Below are positions 6,175 through 13,109 of a stretch of 23,565 nt of DNA, piece by piece (the first letter of the stretch is position 1; each line of letters begins with the position of its first letter). The notes under the pieces are model-generated. The model searched no databases. It was not told the DNA's origin and worked only from the letters and a program-made list of their open reading frames with translations. Where the stretch lies: positions 1-23,565 of the forward strand of contig JAZDLA010000052.1 of NCBI GenBank assembly GCA_043802425.1. The letters run 5' to 3'. Made by a program: the position numbers and the translations under genes. This DNA is from JAGUYA01 sp043802425. Its GTDB lineage: Bacteria; Omnitrophota; Gorgyraeia; Gygaellales; Profunditerraquicolaceae.

Positions 6175-6912
6175 ATGGTTAGAACAGTAGATTACGAGTC
6201 TAGGAGAAGGGCAGTCCTTACCGCTACCATAAACAAATATATTCAGAACGCAGAGCCTGTGGCTTCTGAGGATATTGCCAGAGATTTTGACTTAAGCCCG
6301 GCCACCGTAAGAAATATATTAGCGGAATTAGAAGAATCCAAATATCTTACGCATCCTTATACTTCCGGAGGAAGGATTCCTACGGTTAAAGGATACCGTT
6401 ATTATGTAGATTTTCTGCTCTCGCAAATGGAACTTTTGGCAGATGAGAAAGAACACATTGCCAAGGAATATAAGAAAAAAATAAATCGTTTAGAGGATAT
6501 CTTAGATAAGACCTCACAGATCATTTCTGAAATTACCCATTATACCGGTATATCCTATTTTCCCGAGTGGCAGGACAGGTTTTTTTATAAAGGCATCGGC
6601 CTGGTTTTAAGCCAGCCGGAATTTCAGGATTCAGGAAGGATTCGCCTTTTAATTAAGGCTATCGAAGATAAACAATACCTGATCCGTATTATCAACCGCG
6701 ACTTTACCGATAAAGTCAAGGTCTATATCGGCGAAGAATTAGGTTGCCCTGAGATGAGCGGCTGCGCATTAATCGTTTCTACTTACCGCTTAAAAGATAA
6801 AGATGCGGGCAGGCTTGCGGTTTTAGGCCCGATGCGCATGGAGTATGAACATACCATTCCCGCGCTAGTATATATATCGGATGCGTTAACAGAAGTTATG
6901 AGCAGCATTTAG
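6175..6912 (+). CDS. hrcA: Heat-inducible transcription repressor HrcA (short form)
   Basis: Repressor that binds CIRCE and needs GroEL to stay folded, so that heat titration of chaperonin derepresses the operon. The winged-helix N-terminus has LSPATVRNILAELEE at about residues 42-56. The family signature GGRIPTVKGYRYYVD follows at about 65-79. A C-terminal GAF-like domain ends in ALVYISDALTEVM, near the usual family C-terminus. At 245 residues it is about 100 shorter than typical HrcA (about 340); the missing part appears to be the middle, between the coiled region (about 90-120) and the C-terminal beta strands, where the inserted dimerisation domain normally sits. The GAGA-like SD (GGAGAAG) precedes the ATG at 6175. 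The gene lies directly downstream of its own CIRCE, implying autoregulation. Confidence 0.93.
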   Translation: MVRTVDYESRRRAVLTATINKYIQNAEPVASEDIARDFDLSPATVRNILAELEESKYLTHPYTSGGRIPTVKGYRYYVDFLLSQMELLADEKEHIAKEYKKKINRLEDILDKTSQIISEITHYTGISYFPEWQDRFFYKGIGLVLSQPEFQDSGRIRLLIKAIEDKQYLIRIINRDFTDKVKVYIGEELGCPEMSGCALIVSTYRLKDKDAGRLAVLGPMRMEYEHTIPALVYISDALTEVMSSI

Positions 6913-6920
6913 AGGTTATT

Positions 6921-7472
6921 ATGACCGGAAAACAGGACCAGCAAGAGATTAAGAAACACCAGCAGCCGGAGCAAGGAGAAGAAAAAACCGTCTCCTTAAA
7001 AGAGTCCGAATATCTGAAGTTAAAAGAAGAGGCAGATAAGGCCAAGGAGCACTGGGATAGATTGCTTCGGCTTCAGGCGGATTTTGATAATACGCGTAAG
7101 CGCCTGGAGAAAGAAAAACAGGATTTTGTAAAGTTTGCTAATGAAGGTATTATTCTGGAGTTATTAAACATACTGGATGATTTAGAGCGCACCGTGGAAT
7201 TGGCCCAATCTCAGCACCAGGATTTATCCGCATTCTTAAAAGGGGTAGAGATGATACTGGTGCACCTCTATGAGATGTTAAAGGAATACGGGGTTAAACC
7301 CATTGACGCAGAAGGTAAGTTATTCGATCCGCATTACCATGAAGCGTTGATGCAGGCAGAAAACAAAGATGCGCCGGAGCATACCGTGATGGAGGAATTA
7401 CAAAAAGGTTATCTATTAAATGATCGGGTGATTAGGACCGCAAAAGTAAAAGTTTCTAAAAAATCTATGTAA
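6921..7472 (+). CDS. grpE: Nucleotide exchange factor GrpE
   Basis: Homodimeric co-chaperone that releases ADP from DnaK. The 183-residue protein has a charged, disordered N-terminus (residues 1-30). A long coiled-coil helix follows (about 28-80, LKLKEEADKAKEHWDRLLRL then FDNTRKRLEKE), with LQADFDNTRKR as the family hallmark. Last comes the beta-wing domain (VKPIDAEGKLFDPHYHEALM ... GYLLNDRVIRTAKVKVSK), which contacts the DnaK nucleotide-binding domain. The gene starts 8 bases after hrcA with GAGG as ribosome site. It is the third gene of the heat-shock operon and probably under HrcA/CIRCE control. Confidence 0.97.
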   Translation: MTGKQDQQEIKKHQQPEQGEEKTVSLKESEYLKLKEEADKAKEHWDRLLRLQADFDNTRKRLEKEKQDFVKFANEGIILELLNILDDLERTVELAQSQHQDLSAFLKGVEMILVHLYEMLKEYGVKPIDAEGKLFDPHYHEALMQAENKDAPEHTVMEELQKGYLLNDRVIRTAKVKVSKKSM

Positions 7473-7482
7473 AATAATTTTC

Positions 7483-7540
7483 CCCCTCGCAGGGGCTCGG
7501 GGTCATTTTTCCCCAAGCGCCGGAGGCTGGGGAAAAATGA
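7483..7540 (+). promoter_or_regulatory. Paired hairpins in the grpE-dnaK gap, abutting the dnaK ribosome site
   Basis: CCCCT-CGC-AGGGG (7483-7495) is followed by a perfect 13-bp stem, TCATTTTTCCCCA (7503-7515) with TGGGGAAAAATGA (7528-7540), whose loop holds a further GCC-GGA-GGC stem (7519-7527). The dnaK ribosome site GGAGGT starts at the next base. The GGGGAAAAT strand could pair alternatively with ATTTTCCCC upstream (7478-7486). The element may tune or separate dnaK translation from grpE, or be an interspersed repeat. Confidence 0.6.
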
Positions 7541-7550
7541 GGAGGTTAAT

Positions 7551-9464
7551 ATGGCAAAAGTAATTGGTATTGATTTAGGGACGTCTAACTCCGCAGCCGC
7601 GGTAATGGAAGGTGGTAGGCCTGTAATTATTCCTTCTGCTGAAGGCGCAGGTGTAGCCTCAGGCAAGGCCTTTCCTTCTTACGTTGCCTTTACTAAGGAT
7701 GGTCAACGCCTGGTGGGTGAACCAGCCAGGCGCCAGGCAGCCATTAATGCCGAGGGTACTATTCAGGCAGCCAAACGCAAAATGGGGACGGACTATAAAT
7801 TTAAAGTCTTGGGGAAAGAATATACCCCTCAGCAGATTTCTGCTTTTATCCTGCAAAAGATCAAGCAGGATGCCGAGGCGTATTTAGGAGATAAAGTAGA
7901 GGAAGCGGTAATAACCTGTCCGGCCTATTTCGATGATAATCAAAGGACGGCGACAAAGGATGCCGGAGAGATTGCCGGTTTAAAAGTGTTAAGGATTATC
8001 AATGAGCCGACGGCAGCGTGCCTGGCGTATGGTCTAGAGAAATCGCAAAAGGAACAGAAGATTATGGTCTTTGACTTAGGCGGCGGAACTCTGGATGTCA
8101 CCATAATGGAGATGGCCCAAGGCGTATTTCATGTGCAGTCAACTTCTGGGGATACGCAGCTAGGCGGTACAGATATGGATAAGTTATTATTAGAGCATAT
8201 TGCCGGCCAGTTTAAACGTGAGACCGGAATAGATCTGCTCAATGATAAAATGGCAATACAGAGGTTACGCGAGGCAGTGGAGAAGGCAAAGATTGAATTA
8301 TCTTCTACGGTAAGCACGGATATCAACTTGCCTTTTATTACAGCAGATGCTACGGGCCCTAAGCATTTAACCATGTCTATTACCCGTTCGAAGCTAGAAG
8401 ATTTAATTTCACCCATAATCGATAGATGCCGCCACCCCATGGAGCAGGCAATCAGCGATGCTAAATTAACCCCCCGCGATGTAAACCGGATTATTATGGT
8501 CGGCGGCCCTACGCGCATGCCTTGCGTGCAGAAATTTGTCGAAGATTATGTAGGTAAGAAAATCGAACGTGGAGTGGATCCTATGGAATGTGTAGCCTTG
8601 GGAGCTGCTATCCAGGCAGCGATTATTACAGGCGAAGTAAAAGATGTGTTGCTTTTGGATGTTACCCCGCTTTCGCTGGGTATTGAGACCCTCGGGGGAG
8701 TGAATACAAAATTAATTGAAAGAAACGCATCTATCCCTACGCAAAAGAGCCAGGTTTTCTCTACAGCCGCGGATAATCAGACTGCGGTTACTATTCGTGT
8801 CCTTCAGGGCGAGCGGCAAATGGCAAACGATAATGTGGAGTTAGGGAGGTTTGATTTAGTCGGCATCCCTGCTGCACCGCGCGGCGTTCCGCAGGTCGAA
8901 GTAAAATTCGATATTGATAGGGACGGCATTGTGCATGTTTCGGCAAAAGACTTAGGGACCGGTAAGGAACAATCTATTCGTATTACCGCACCTAAAAAGC
9001 TTTCTAAAGAAGAGATTGATAAGATGGTCAAAGAAGCCGAAAAATTCGCGGCAGACGATGTGAAGAAGAGGGAAGAGATAGAGGCCATCAATCAGGCAGA
9101 TAACCTGGTTTATGCCACGGAAAAATCCCTTAAAGAATTCGGCGATAAAGTTAGCCAGGCTGAGCGCGCTGATATCGAAGCAAGGGTAAACGACTTAAAG
9201 CAAGCGATAAAAGATAAGAATGTAGACAGGATAAAAAAATCTTCAGAAGATTTGACCAAGGTTTCGCATAAGTTAGCAGAGGAGATCTATAAGCAGGCGG
9301 CAGCGAAACAGCAACAGCAGCAAGGAGGGGCAGCAGGCGGTAGGGCTCAGGGGGCTACTGAGGAACCAGGGGATAAGGAGTCCGCCAAGGGCGGATCCGC
9401 CTCCGGCGGAAAGGCCGAAGACATCATTGATGCGGAATATAAAGAAGAAGGCGATAAAAAATAA
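7551..9464 (+). CDS. dnaK: Molecular chaperone DnaK (Hsp70)
   Basis: ATP-driven Hsp70 chaperone acting with DnaJ and GrpE on unfolded proteins in the cytoplasm. The 637-residue length is normal. The nucleotide-binding domain shows GIDLGTSNSAAAV (phosphate 1, residues 5-17), NEPTAACLAYG, FDLGGGTLDVTIM (phosphate 2) and VGGPTRMP (adenosine motif). The linker DVLLLDVTPLSLGIET leads to the substrate-binding domain, then a helical lid. The C-terminus has a Gln/Gly-rich disordered tail ending EDIIDAEYKEE, the usual bacterial DnaK end. GGAGGT lies four bases before the ATG. The start DLGTSNS, with Ser rather than the commoner DLGTTNS, is a mild variant. A 30-base in-frame palindromic repeat lies in the tail (see 9381-9410). 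The stop TAA overlaps the dnaJ start. Confidence 0.98.
   Translation: MAKVIGIDLGTSNSAAAVMEGGRPVIIPSAEGAGVASGKAFPSYVAFTKDGQRLVGEPARRQAAINAEGTIQAAKRKMGTDYKFKVLGKEYTPQQISAFILQKIKQDAEAYLGDKVEEAVITCPAYFDDNQRTATKDAGEIAGLKVLRIINEPTAACLAYGLEKSQKEQKIMVFDLGGGTLDVTIMEMAQGVFHVQSTSGDTQLGGTDMDKLLLEHIAGQFKRETGIDLLNDKMAIQRLREAVEKAKIELSSTVSTDINLPFITADATGPKHLTMSITRSKLEDLISPIIDRCRHPMEQAISDAKLTPRDVNRIIMVGGPTRMPCVQKFVEDYVGKKIERGVDPMECVALGAAIQAAIITGEVKDVLLLDVTPLSLGIETLGGVNTKLIERNASIPTQKSQVFSTAADNQTAVTIRVLQGERQMANDNVELGRFDLVGIPAAPRGVPQVEVKFDIDRDGIVHVSAKDLGTGKEQSIRITAPKKLSKEEIDKMVKEAEKFAADDVKKREEIEAINQADNLVYATEKSLKEFGDKVSQAERADIEARVNDLKQAIKDKNVDRIKKSSEDLTKVSHKLAEEIYKQAAAKQQQQQGGAAGGRAQGATEEPGDKESAKGGSASGGKAEDIIDAEYKEEGDKK
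9381..9410. repeat. Tandem palindromic repeat within the dnaK tail
   Basis: Two adjacent hairpin units: TCCGCC-AAG-GGCGGA (9381-9395) then TCCGCC-TCC-GGCGGA (9396-9410). The two 15-base units are identical apart from the 3-base loops. Together they are exactly ten codons, S-A-K-G-G-S-A-S-G-G (DnaK residues 611-620), and leave the frame intact in a disordered region. Confidence 0.85.
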
Positions 9465-10624
9465 TGATGGCGACAAAACGCGATTATTACGAGATTTTAG
9501 GAGTCCAGAAGAATGCTACCCTAGATGAGATAAAAAAAGCCTATAGGGAATTAGCCTTACGTTACCATCCTGATCGCGTGCCTGCCGAACAGAAAAAGGG
9601 GGCGGAAGAGAAATTTAAAGAGATCTCAGAGGCTTACGCGGTTTTGTCTGATTCACAGAAGCGCGCCCTTTATGACCAATACGGCCATTCCGGGATAGAC
9701 CAGAAATACGCCTATGAAGATATCTTTAAAGGAGCAGATTTTAGCAGCGTATTCCGCGACCTGGGGGATTTTGGTGTCGGCGGAGGGTTATTTGAGGATA
9801 TATTCAGTGATTTAGGTTTTGATATATCCGGCGCAAGGGGAAGAAGCGGCAGGGGCCGTGCCCGTCGCGGACGAGATTTAGAAATAGCAGTAGCGATAAC
9901 ATTAGAGGAGGCAGCCAGCGGCACAGAAAAAACTATCAACGTGCCGCGTTATGAAGAATGTTCAACATGCGGGGGTAGCGGTGCAAAGCCGGGGACTAAA
10001 AAAGTTACCTGTTCTCAGTGTAAGGGCGCAGGTCAGACAGTAGTTTCTAACGGCTTCTTTCAATTGCGCCAGGCTTGTCCGCGCTGTCGCGGAGAAGGTT
10101 CCGTCATGCAGACACCTTGCTTGGGGTGCCGCGGAGAAGGCAGGATGAGGGTAACCCGTAAGATTAAAGTAAAAGTTCCCGCAGGCGTAGATACGGGTTC
10201 GCAATTAAGGATAAGGGGTGAAGGGGAAGCAGGCGCTGCCGGACGGGGCGATTTGTATGTTAGTATGGAAGTAAGGCCGCATCCTGTTTTCCAGAGACGC
10301 GATAATGATATATTAACCGAAATTAGCATTAGCATCTCCAAGGCAATACTGGGCTCTGAGATAGAAGTACCCACGCTTAACAGTAAGGTTAAAATGAAGA
10401 TACCCCCGGGCACGCAAAGCGGCAGGATTTTTCGTCTTAAGGAGAAAGGTATACCCGATGTGCATGCCAGGGGAATAGGAGATGAATTGGTGAGAGTTAT
10501 TGTAGAGATTCCCGCACGCTTAACCTCAGAACAGCGTCGGCTCATCGAGGAATTTGCCAGGTTATCAGGCGAAGACATAAACAAAGATAGTTTTTCCGAT
10601 AAGATAAAGAAGGCTTTTAAATAA
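9464..10624 (+). CDS. dnaJ: Co-chaperone DnaJ (Hsp40)
   Basis: Delivers substrates to DnaK and stimulates its ATPase. The J domain is at residues about 6-72, with the essential HPD at 35-37. A Gly/Phe-Gly/Arg-rich linker follows (about 75-140). The zinc-binding region has four CxxCxGxG-type repeats (CSTCGGSG, CSQCKGAG, CPRCRGEG, CLGCRGEG), then come the C-terminal substrate-binding domains. At 386 residues it is a full type I DnaJ. The ATG at 9464 overlaps the dnaK stop (TAATG), implying translational coupling. A second ATG at 9467 immediately follows and could equally be the start. It is the last classical gene of the heat-shock operon. Confidence 0.97.
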   Translation: MMATKRDYYEILGVQKNATLDEIKKAYRELALRYHPDRVPAEQKKGAEEKFKEISEAYAVLSDSQKRALYDQYGHSGIDQKYAYEDIFKGADFSSVFRDLGDFGVGGGLFEDIFSDLGFDISGARGRSGRGRARRGRDLEIAVAITLEEAASGTEKTINVPRYEECSTCGGSGAKPGTKKVTCSQCKGAGQTVVSNGFFQLRQACPRCRGEGSVMQTPCLGCRGEGRMRVTRKIKVKVPAGVDTGSQLRIRGEGEAGAAGRGDLYVSMEVRPHPVFQRRDNDILTEISISISKAILGSEIEVPTLNSKVKMKIPPGTQSGRIFRLKEKGIPDVHARGIGDELVRVIVEIPARLTSEQRRLIEEFARLSGEDINKDSFSDKIKKAFK

Positions 10625-10634
10625 GGAGAGAGAA

Positions 10635-10898
10635 GTGCCAACTTACGACTATGAATGTACACATTGCAAGCATAAATTTGAGATATCTCAGAAAATGACC
10701 GATAGGGCACTGGATAAATGCCCTAAATGTAACCAAAAATTAAAGCGGCTTATCGGTTCGGGTTCGGGTGTAATCTTTAAGGGTAAGGGGTTTTATGCTA
10801 CGGATTATCGTAAGGATAAGCCCACCTCTACTGATAATAGCCAGAATAATACCTGCCCTAACATTAAAAAAGGCTGTAAAGACTGTCAGTCCCAATAG
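10635..10898 (+). CDS. FmdB-family zinc ribbon protein
   Basis: An 87-residue protein opening with the FmdB-type pattern MPTYDYECTHCKHKFE. Zinc-ligand pairs are C8/C11 and C29/C32 (CPKC), followed by LKRLIGSGSGVIFKGKGFYATDY, a very typical run for this family. The biochemical function of these small zinc ribbons is not established; an early link was to the fmd regulatory gene of a methylotroph. The tail carries three more cysteines (CPNIKKGCKDC), which could bind a further metal. The start is GTG at 10635, preceded by GGAGAG seven bases upstream. It follows dnaJ by 10 bases with no terminator, so it is probably part of the heat-shock transcript. Confidence 0.87.
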   Translation: MPTYDYECTHCKHKFEISQKMTDRALDKCPKCNQKLKRLIGSGSGVIFKGKGFYATDYRKDKPTSTDNSQNNTCPNIKKGCKDCQSQ

Positions 10899-10914
10899 GC
10901 CTTCTTGATTATCT

Positions 10915-12195
10915 ATGGCAAAAATAGAGCCATTTCAAGCGGTTGTCTATAACCAGGAAGAAAACAAGGACCTTTCTTCTGTTGTCTGTCCGCCCTACGA
11001 CGTAATCTCAGCCAGCCAGCAGCAGCGTTATCACGATAATCACCCCTATAATTTTATCCGTATACTCTTAGGTAAAGATATCCCCGGTGAAGATAAATAT
11101 CGCCGGGCAGCCCAAATCTTTAAGGGTTGGCAGAAAAATAAAGTACTCATTCAGGATAAAGCCCCCGCTATATATTTTTACAGTCAGCAGTATAATCTTA
11201 AAGGAGAAAAGAAATACCGCTTTGGGTTTATCGCCCGGTTGTATCTAGAAGACAAGAATTCAGCTATATACGGCCATGAACACACGCGCATCGAGCCCAA
11301 AGAAGACAGGCTAAAACTCCTTAAGAGTGTTAAAGCGAATTTAAGCCCCATATTTGTTATTTTCCCCGACCAAAAACGCATCATCCAGCATCTCTGCCAA
11401 TATACTCAGGATAAAAAGCCTTTCGTCGATTTAGTAGACAATGATAAGGTTAGCCATAAGTTATGGAGATTGGATGAACAGCCCATCCTGAATAAATTAC
11501 AGGCTGATATGCAAAAGGAGAATATTTTCATTGCCGATGGCCACCACCGTTATGAGGTAGCCCGTATTTATAGAGACGAAATACGAAAAAGGCTGGGTAA
11601 AGTAACTCCGGAGGCAGGTTCTAATTATATCCTGGCCTATTTTACGAATACCAATGCCAGCGGACTTACAATACTACCTATCCACCGTCTCCTGAAATTA
11701 GATTCTAGATTAGATATGGATCATTTTAGGACAAAGATCAGGGATTATTTTGATCTAGAAGAGATTAAAGATAAAGTACGCTTTTTCTTCCTCATGGAGA
11801 AGGGTGGACAGAGTGAGCATGTCTTGGGGATGTATTATGACAGGAGATATTGGCTCTTACGTTTAAAGAATATTAGGATTTTGGATAAGATAATCAACGA
11901 TAAGCCCCCTGAGGTAAGGACTCTAGATGTGTCTATTTTAAATCAAATAGTTTTAAAAAAAGTACTGGGGATAAACTTAGAAAATAAAGATAATCTTACT
12001 TTTAGTCCGCATACCGAGGAGTTGATTGATAAGGTGGATACCGATAGCACCTATGTCGCCTTCTTTTTAAATCCGGTAAAGGTCCAGCAGATAATTTCTG
12101 TGGCGCTTAGAGGCGAGAAGATGCCCGCTAAATCAACTTATTTTTATCCTAAGGTTTTATCGGGGATGCTGATCAACAAATACGAGGAGATTTAA
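10915..12195 (+). CDS. DUF1015-family protein
   Basis: The 426-residue protein matches the DUF1015 family, whose function is unknown. It shows PFQAVVYN near the start, VVCPPYDVIS (about residues 24-33), NHPYNFIRILLG (about 42-53), YGHEHTRIEPKEDRLKLLKS (about 119-138) and the signature IADGHHRYEVARIY (about 206-219). No signal peptide or membrane span is seen, so it should be cytosolic. The conserved His/Asp/Arg-rich motifs suggest an enzyme or nucleotide-binding protein, but I would not name a reaction. It sits 16 bases after the fmdB-like gene and 2 bases before accD, so it may be cotranscribed with either. Only a weak ribosome site precedes the ATG. Confidence 0.85.
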   Translation: MAKIEPFQAVVYNQEENKDLSSVVCPPYDVISASQQQRYHDNHPYNFIRILLGKDIPGEDKYRRAAQIFKGWQKNKVLIQDKAPAIYFYSQQYNLKGEKKYRFGFIARLYLEDKNSAIYGHEHTRIEPKEDRLKLLKSVKANLSPIFVIFPDQKRIIQHLCQYTQDKKPFVDLVDNDKVSHKLWRLDEQPILNKLQADMQKENIFIADGHHRYEVARIYRDEIRKRLGKVTPEAGSNYILAYFTNTNASGLTILPIHRLLKLDSRLDMDHFRTKIRDYFDLEEIKDKVRFFFLMEKGGQSEHVLGMYYDRRYWLLRLKNIRILDKIINDKPPEVRTLDVSILNQIVLKKVLGINLENKDNLTFSPHTEELIDKVDTDSTYVAFFLNPVKVQQIISVALRGEKMPAKSTYFYPKVLSGMLINKYEEI

Positions 12196-12197
12196 CC

Positions 12198-13043
12198 GTG
12201 GCGTTATTTGGTAAACCCAAGTATACGATTGTCAGGGTTAAAAAGAAGGAGATTCCCGATGGCCTCTGGACTAAGTGTGAAGGATGCTCTGAGGCATTAT
12301 ACAACAAGACTCTCGAGGAAAACTTAAAGGTCTGCCCGAAATGTAACTACCATGTTATCTTGGGCGCCTATGAGAGAATAAATATTCTTTTAGATAAAGA
12401 TACATTTCGTGAATATGACCAGGAGATGTTACCGCGCGATATTTTGGGATTTAAGGGCCCTAAAACGTATCTGGAGAAACTATCCCAGGACCAGAACGCT
12501 ACAGGTCTAAAGGACGCGGTAGTCACCGGCGAAGGGCTTTTGGATAACAAGCAGGTGATTATTGCAGTTACGGATTCACGTTTTATTATGGGTTCGATGG
12601 GCGCGGTGGTAGGAGAAAAAATAACCCGCGCTATTGAGACGGCAACGAAAAAAAAGCTCCCCATGATTATTGTTTCCGGTTCAGGCGGCGGGGCGAGGAT
12701 GTATGAAGGTATGTTTAGTCTGATGCAGATGGCCAAGACATCAGCCGCACTTTATTATCACCACAAAGAAAAGCTCCCCTATATCTCCGTATTGACTAAT
12801 CCTACTATGGCCGGAGTCATGGCTTCCTTCGCCGGCCTAGGCGATATAATTATCGCAGAACCCAAGGCATTAATCGGGTTTACGGGCCCCAGAGTTATCG
12901 AACAGACTATCAGGCAGAAATTACCGCCCGGTTTTCAGCGCTCGGAATTTCTTCTGGAACACGGTCTGATTGATATGATAGTGCCGCGTAAGAACTTAAA
13001 GGCGACACTAAGCCAGCTGGTAGACTATCTTGGGTTGACATAA
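12198..13043 (+). CDS. accD: Acetyl-CoA carboxylase carboxyltransferase subunit beta
   Basis: The beta half of the carboxyltransferase that moves the carboxyl group from biotin-BCCP to acetyl-CoA, the first committed step of fatty-acid synthesis. The 281-residue length is usual. The N-terminal zinc ribbon has C27/C30 and C46/C49 (CEGC ... CPKC). A crotonase-like fold follows, with FIMGSMGAVVGEKI, the oxyanion-type SGSGGGARMYEG loop, LTNPTMAGVMASFA and GFTGPRVIEQT, all diagnostic of AccD. The start is GTG at 12198, with GAGGAG about eight bases upstream, overlapping the end of the DUF1015 gene. The partner accA is not in the window. The last two codons and the stop carry the -35 of the next promoter. 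Confidence 0.97.
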   Translation: MALFGKPKYTIVRVKKKEIPDGLWTKCEGCSEALYNKTLEENLKVCPKCNYHVILGAYERINILLDKDTFREYDQEMLPRDILGFKGPKTYLEKLSQDQNATGLKDAVVTGEGLLDNKQVIIAVTDSRFIMGSMGAVVGEKITRAIETATKKKLPMIIVSGSGGGARMYEGMFSLMQMAKTSAALYYHHKEKLPYISVLTNPTMAGVMASFAGLGDIIIAEPKALIGFTGPRVIEQTIRQKLPPGFQRSEFLLEHGLIDMIVPRKNLKATLSQLVDYLGLT

Positions 13044-13063
13044 CCCCAAAATTTAAGTATAAT
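13035..13063 (+). promoter_or_regulatory. Perfect consensus sigma70 promoter
   Basis: TTGACA (13035-13040), exactly 17 bases, TATAAT (13058-13063). Both hexamers match consensus. The -35 is formed by the last two sense codons of accD and directly abuts its stop. It would drive the ABC ATPase gene starting at 13110. Confidence 0.88.
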
Positions 13064-13109
13064 CTGACTACTTAATTTAACGATAAGAATTCAAGCGAAG
13101 CGGATAGGT

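Noticed and set aside
7684..7887. 67-codon plus-strand open frame inside dnaK in another frame
   Set aside because: Lies within the conserved DnaK nucleotide-binding domain; no independent signal.
10060..10710. 216-codon open frame on the minus strand across dnaJ
   Set aside because: It lies wholly antisense to dnaJ and the fmdB start, both of which are unmistakable; the translation resembles no family.
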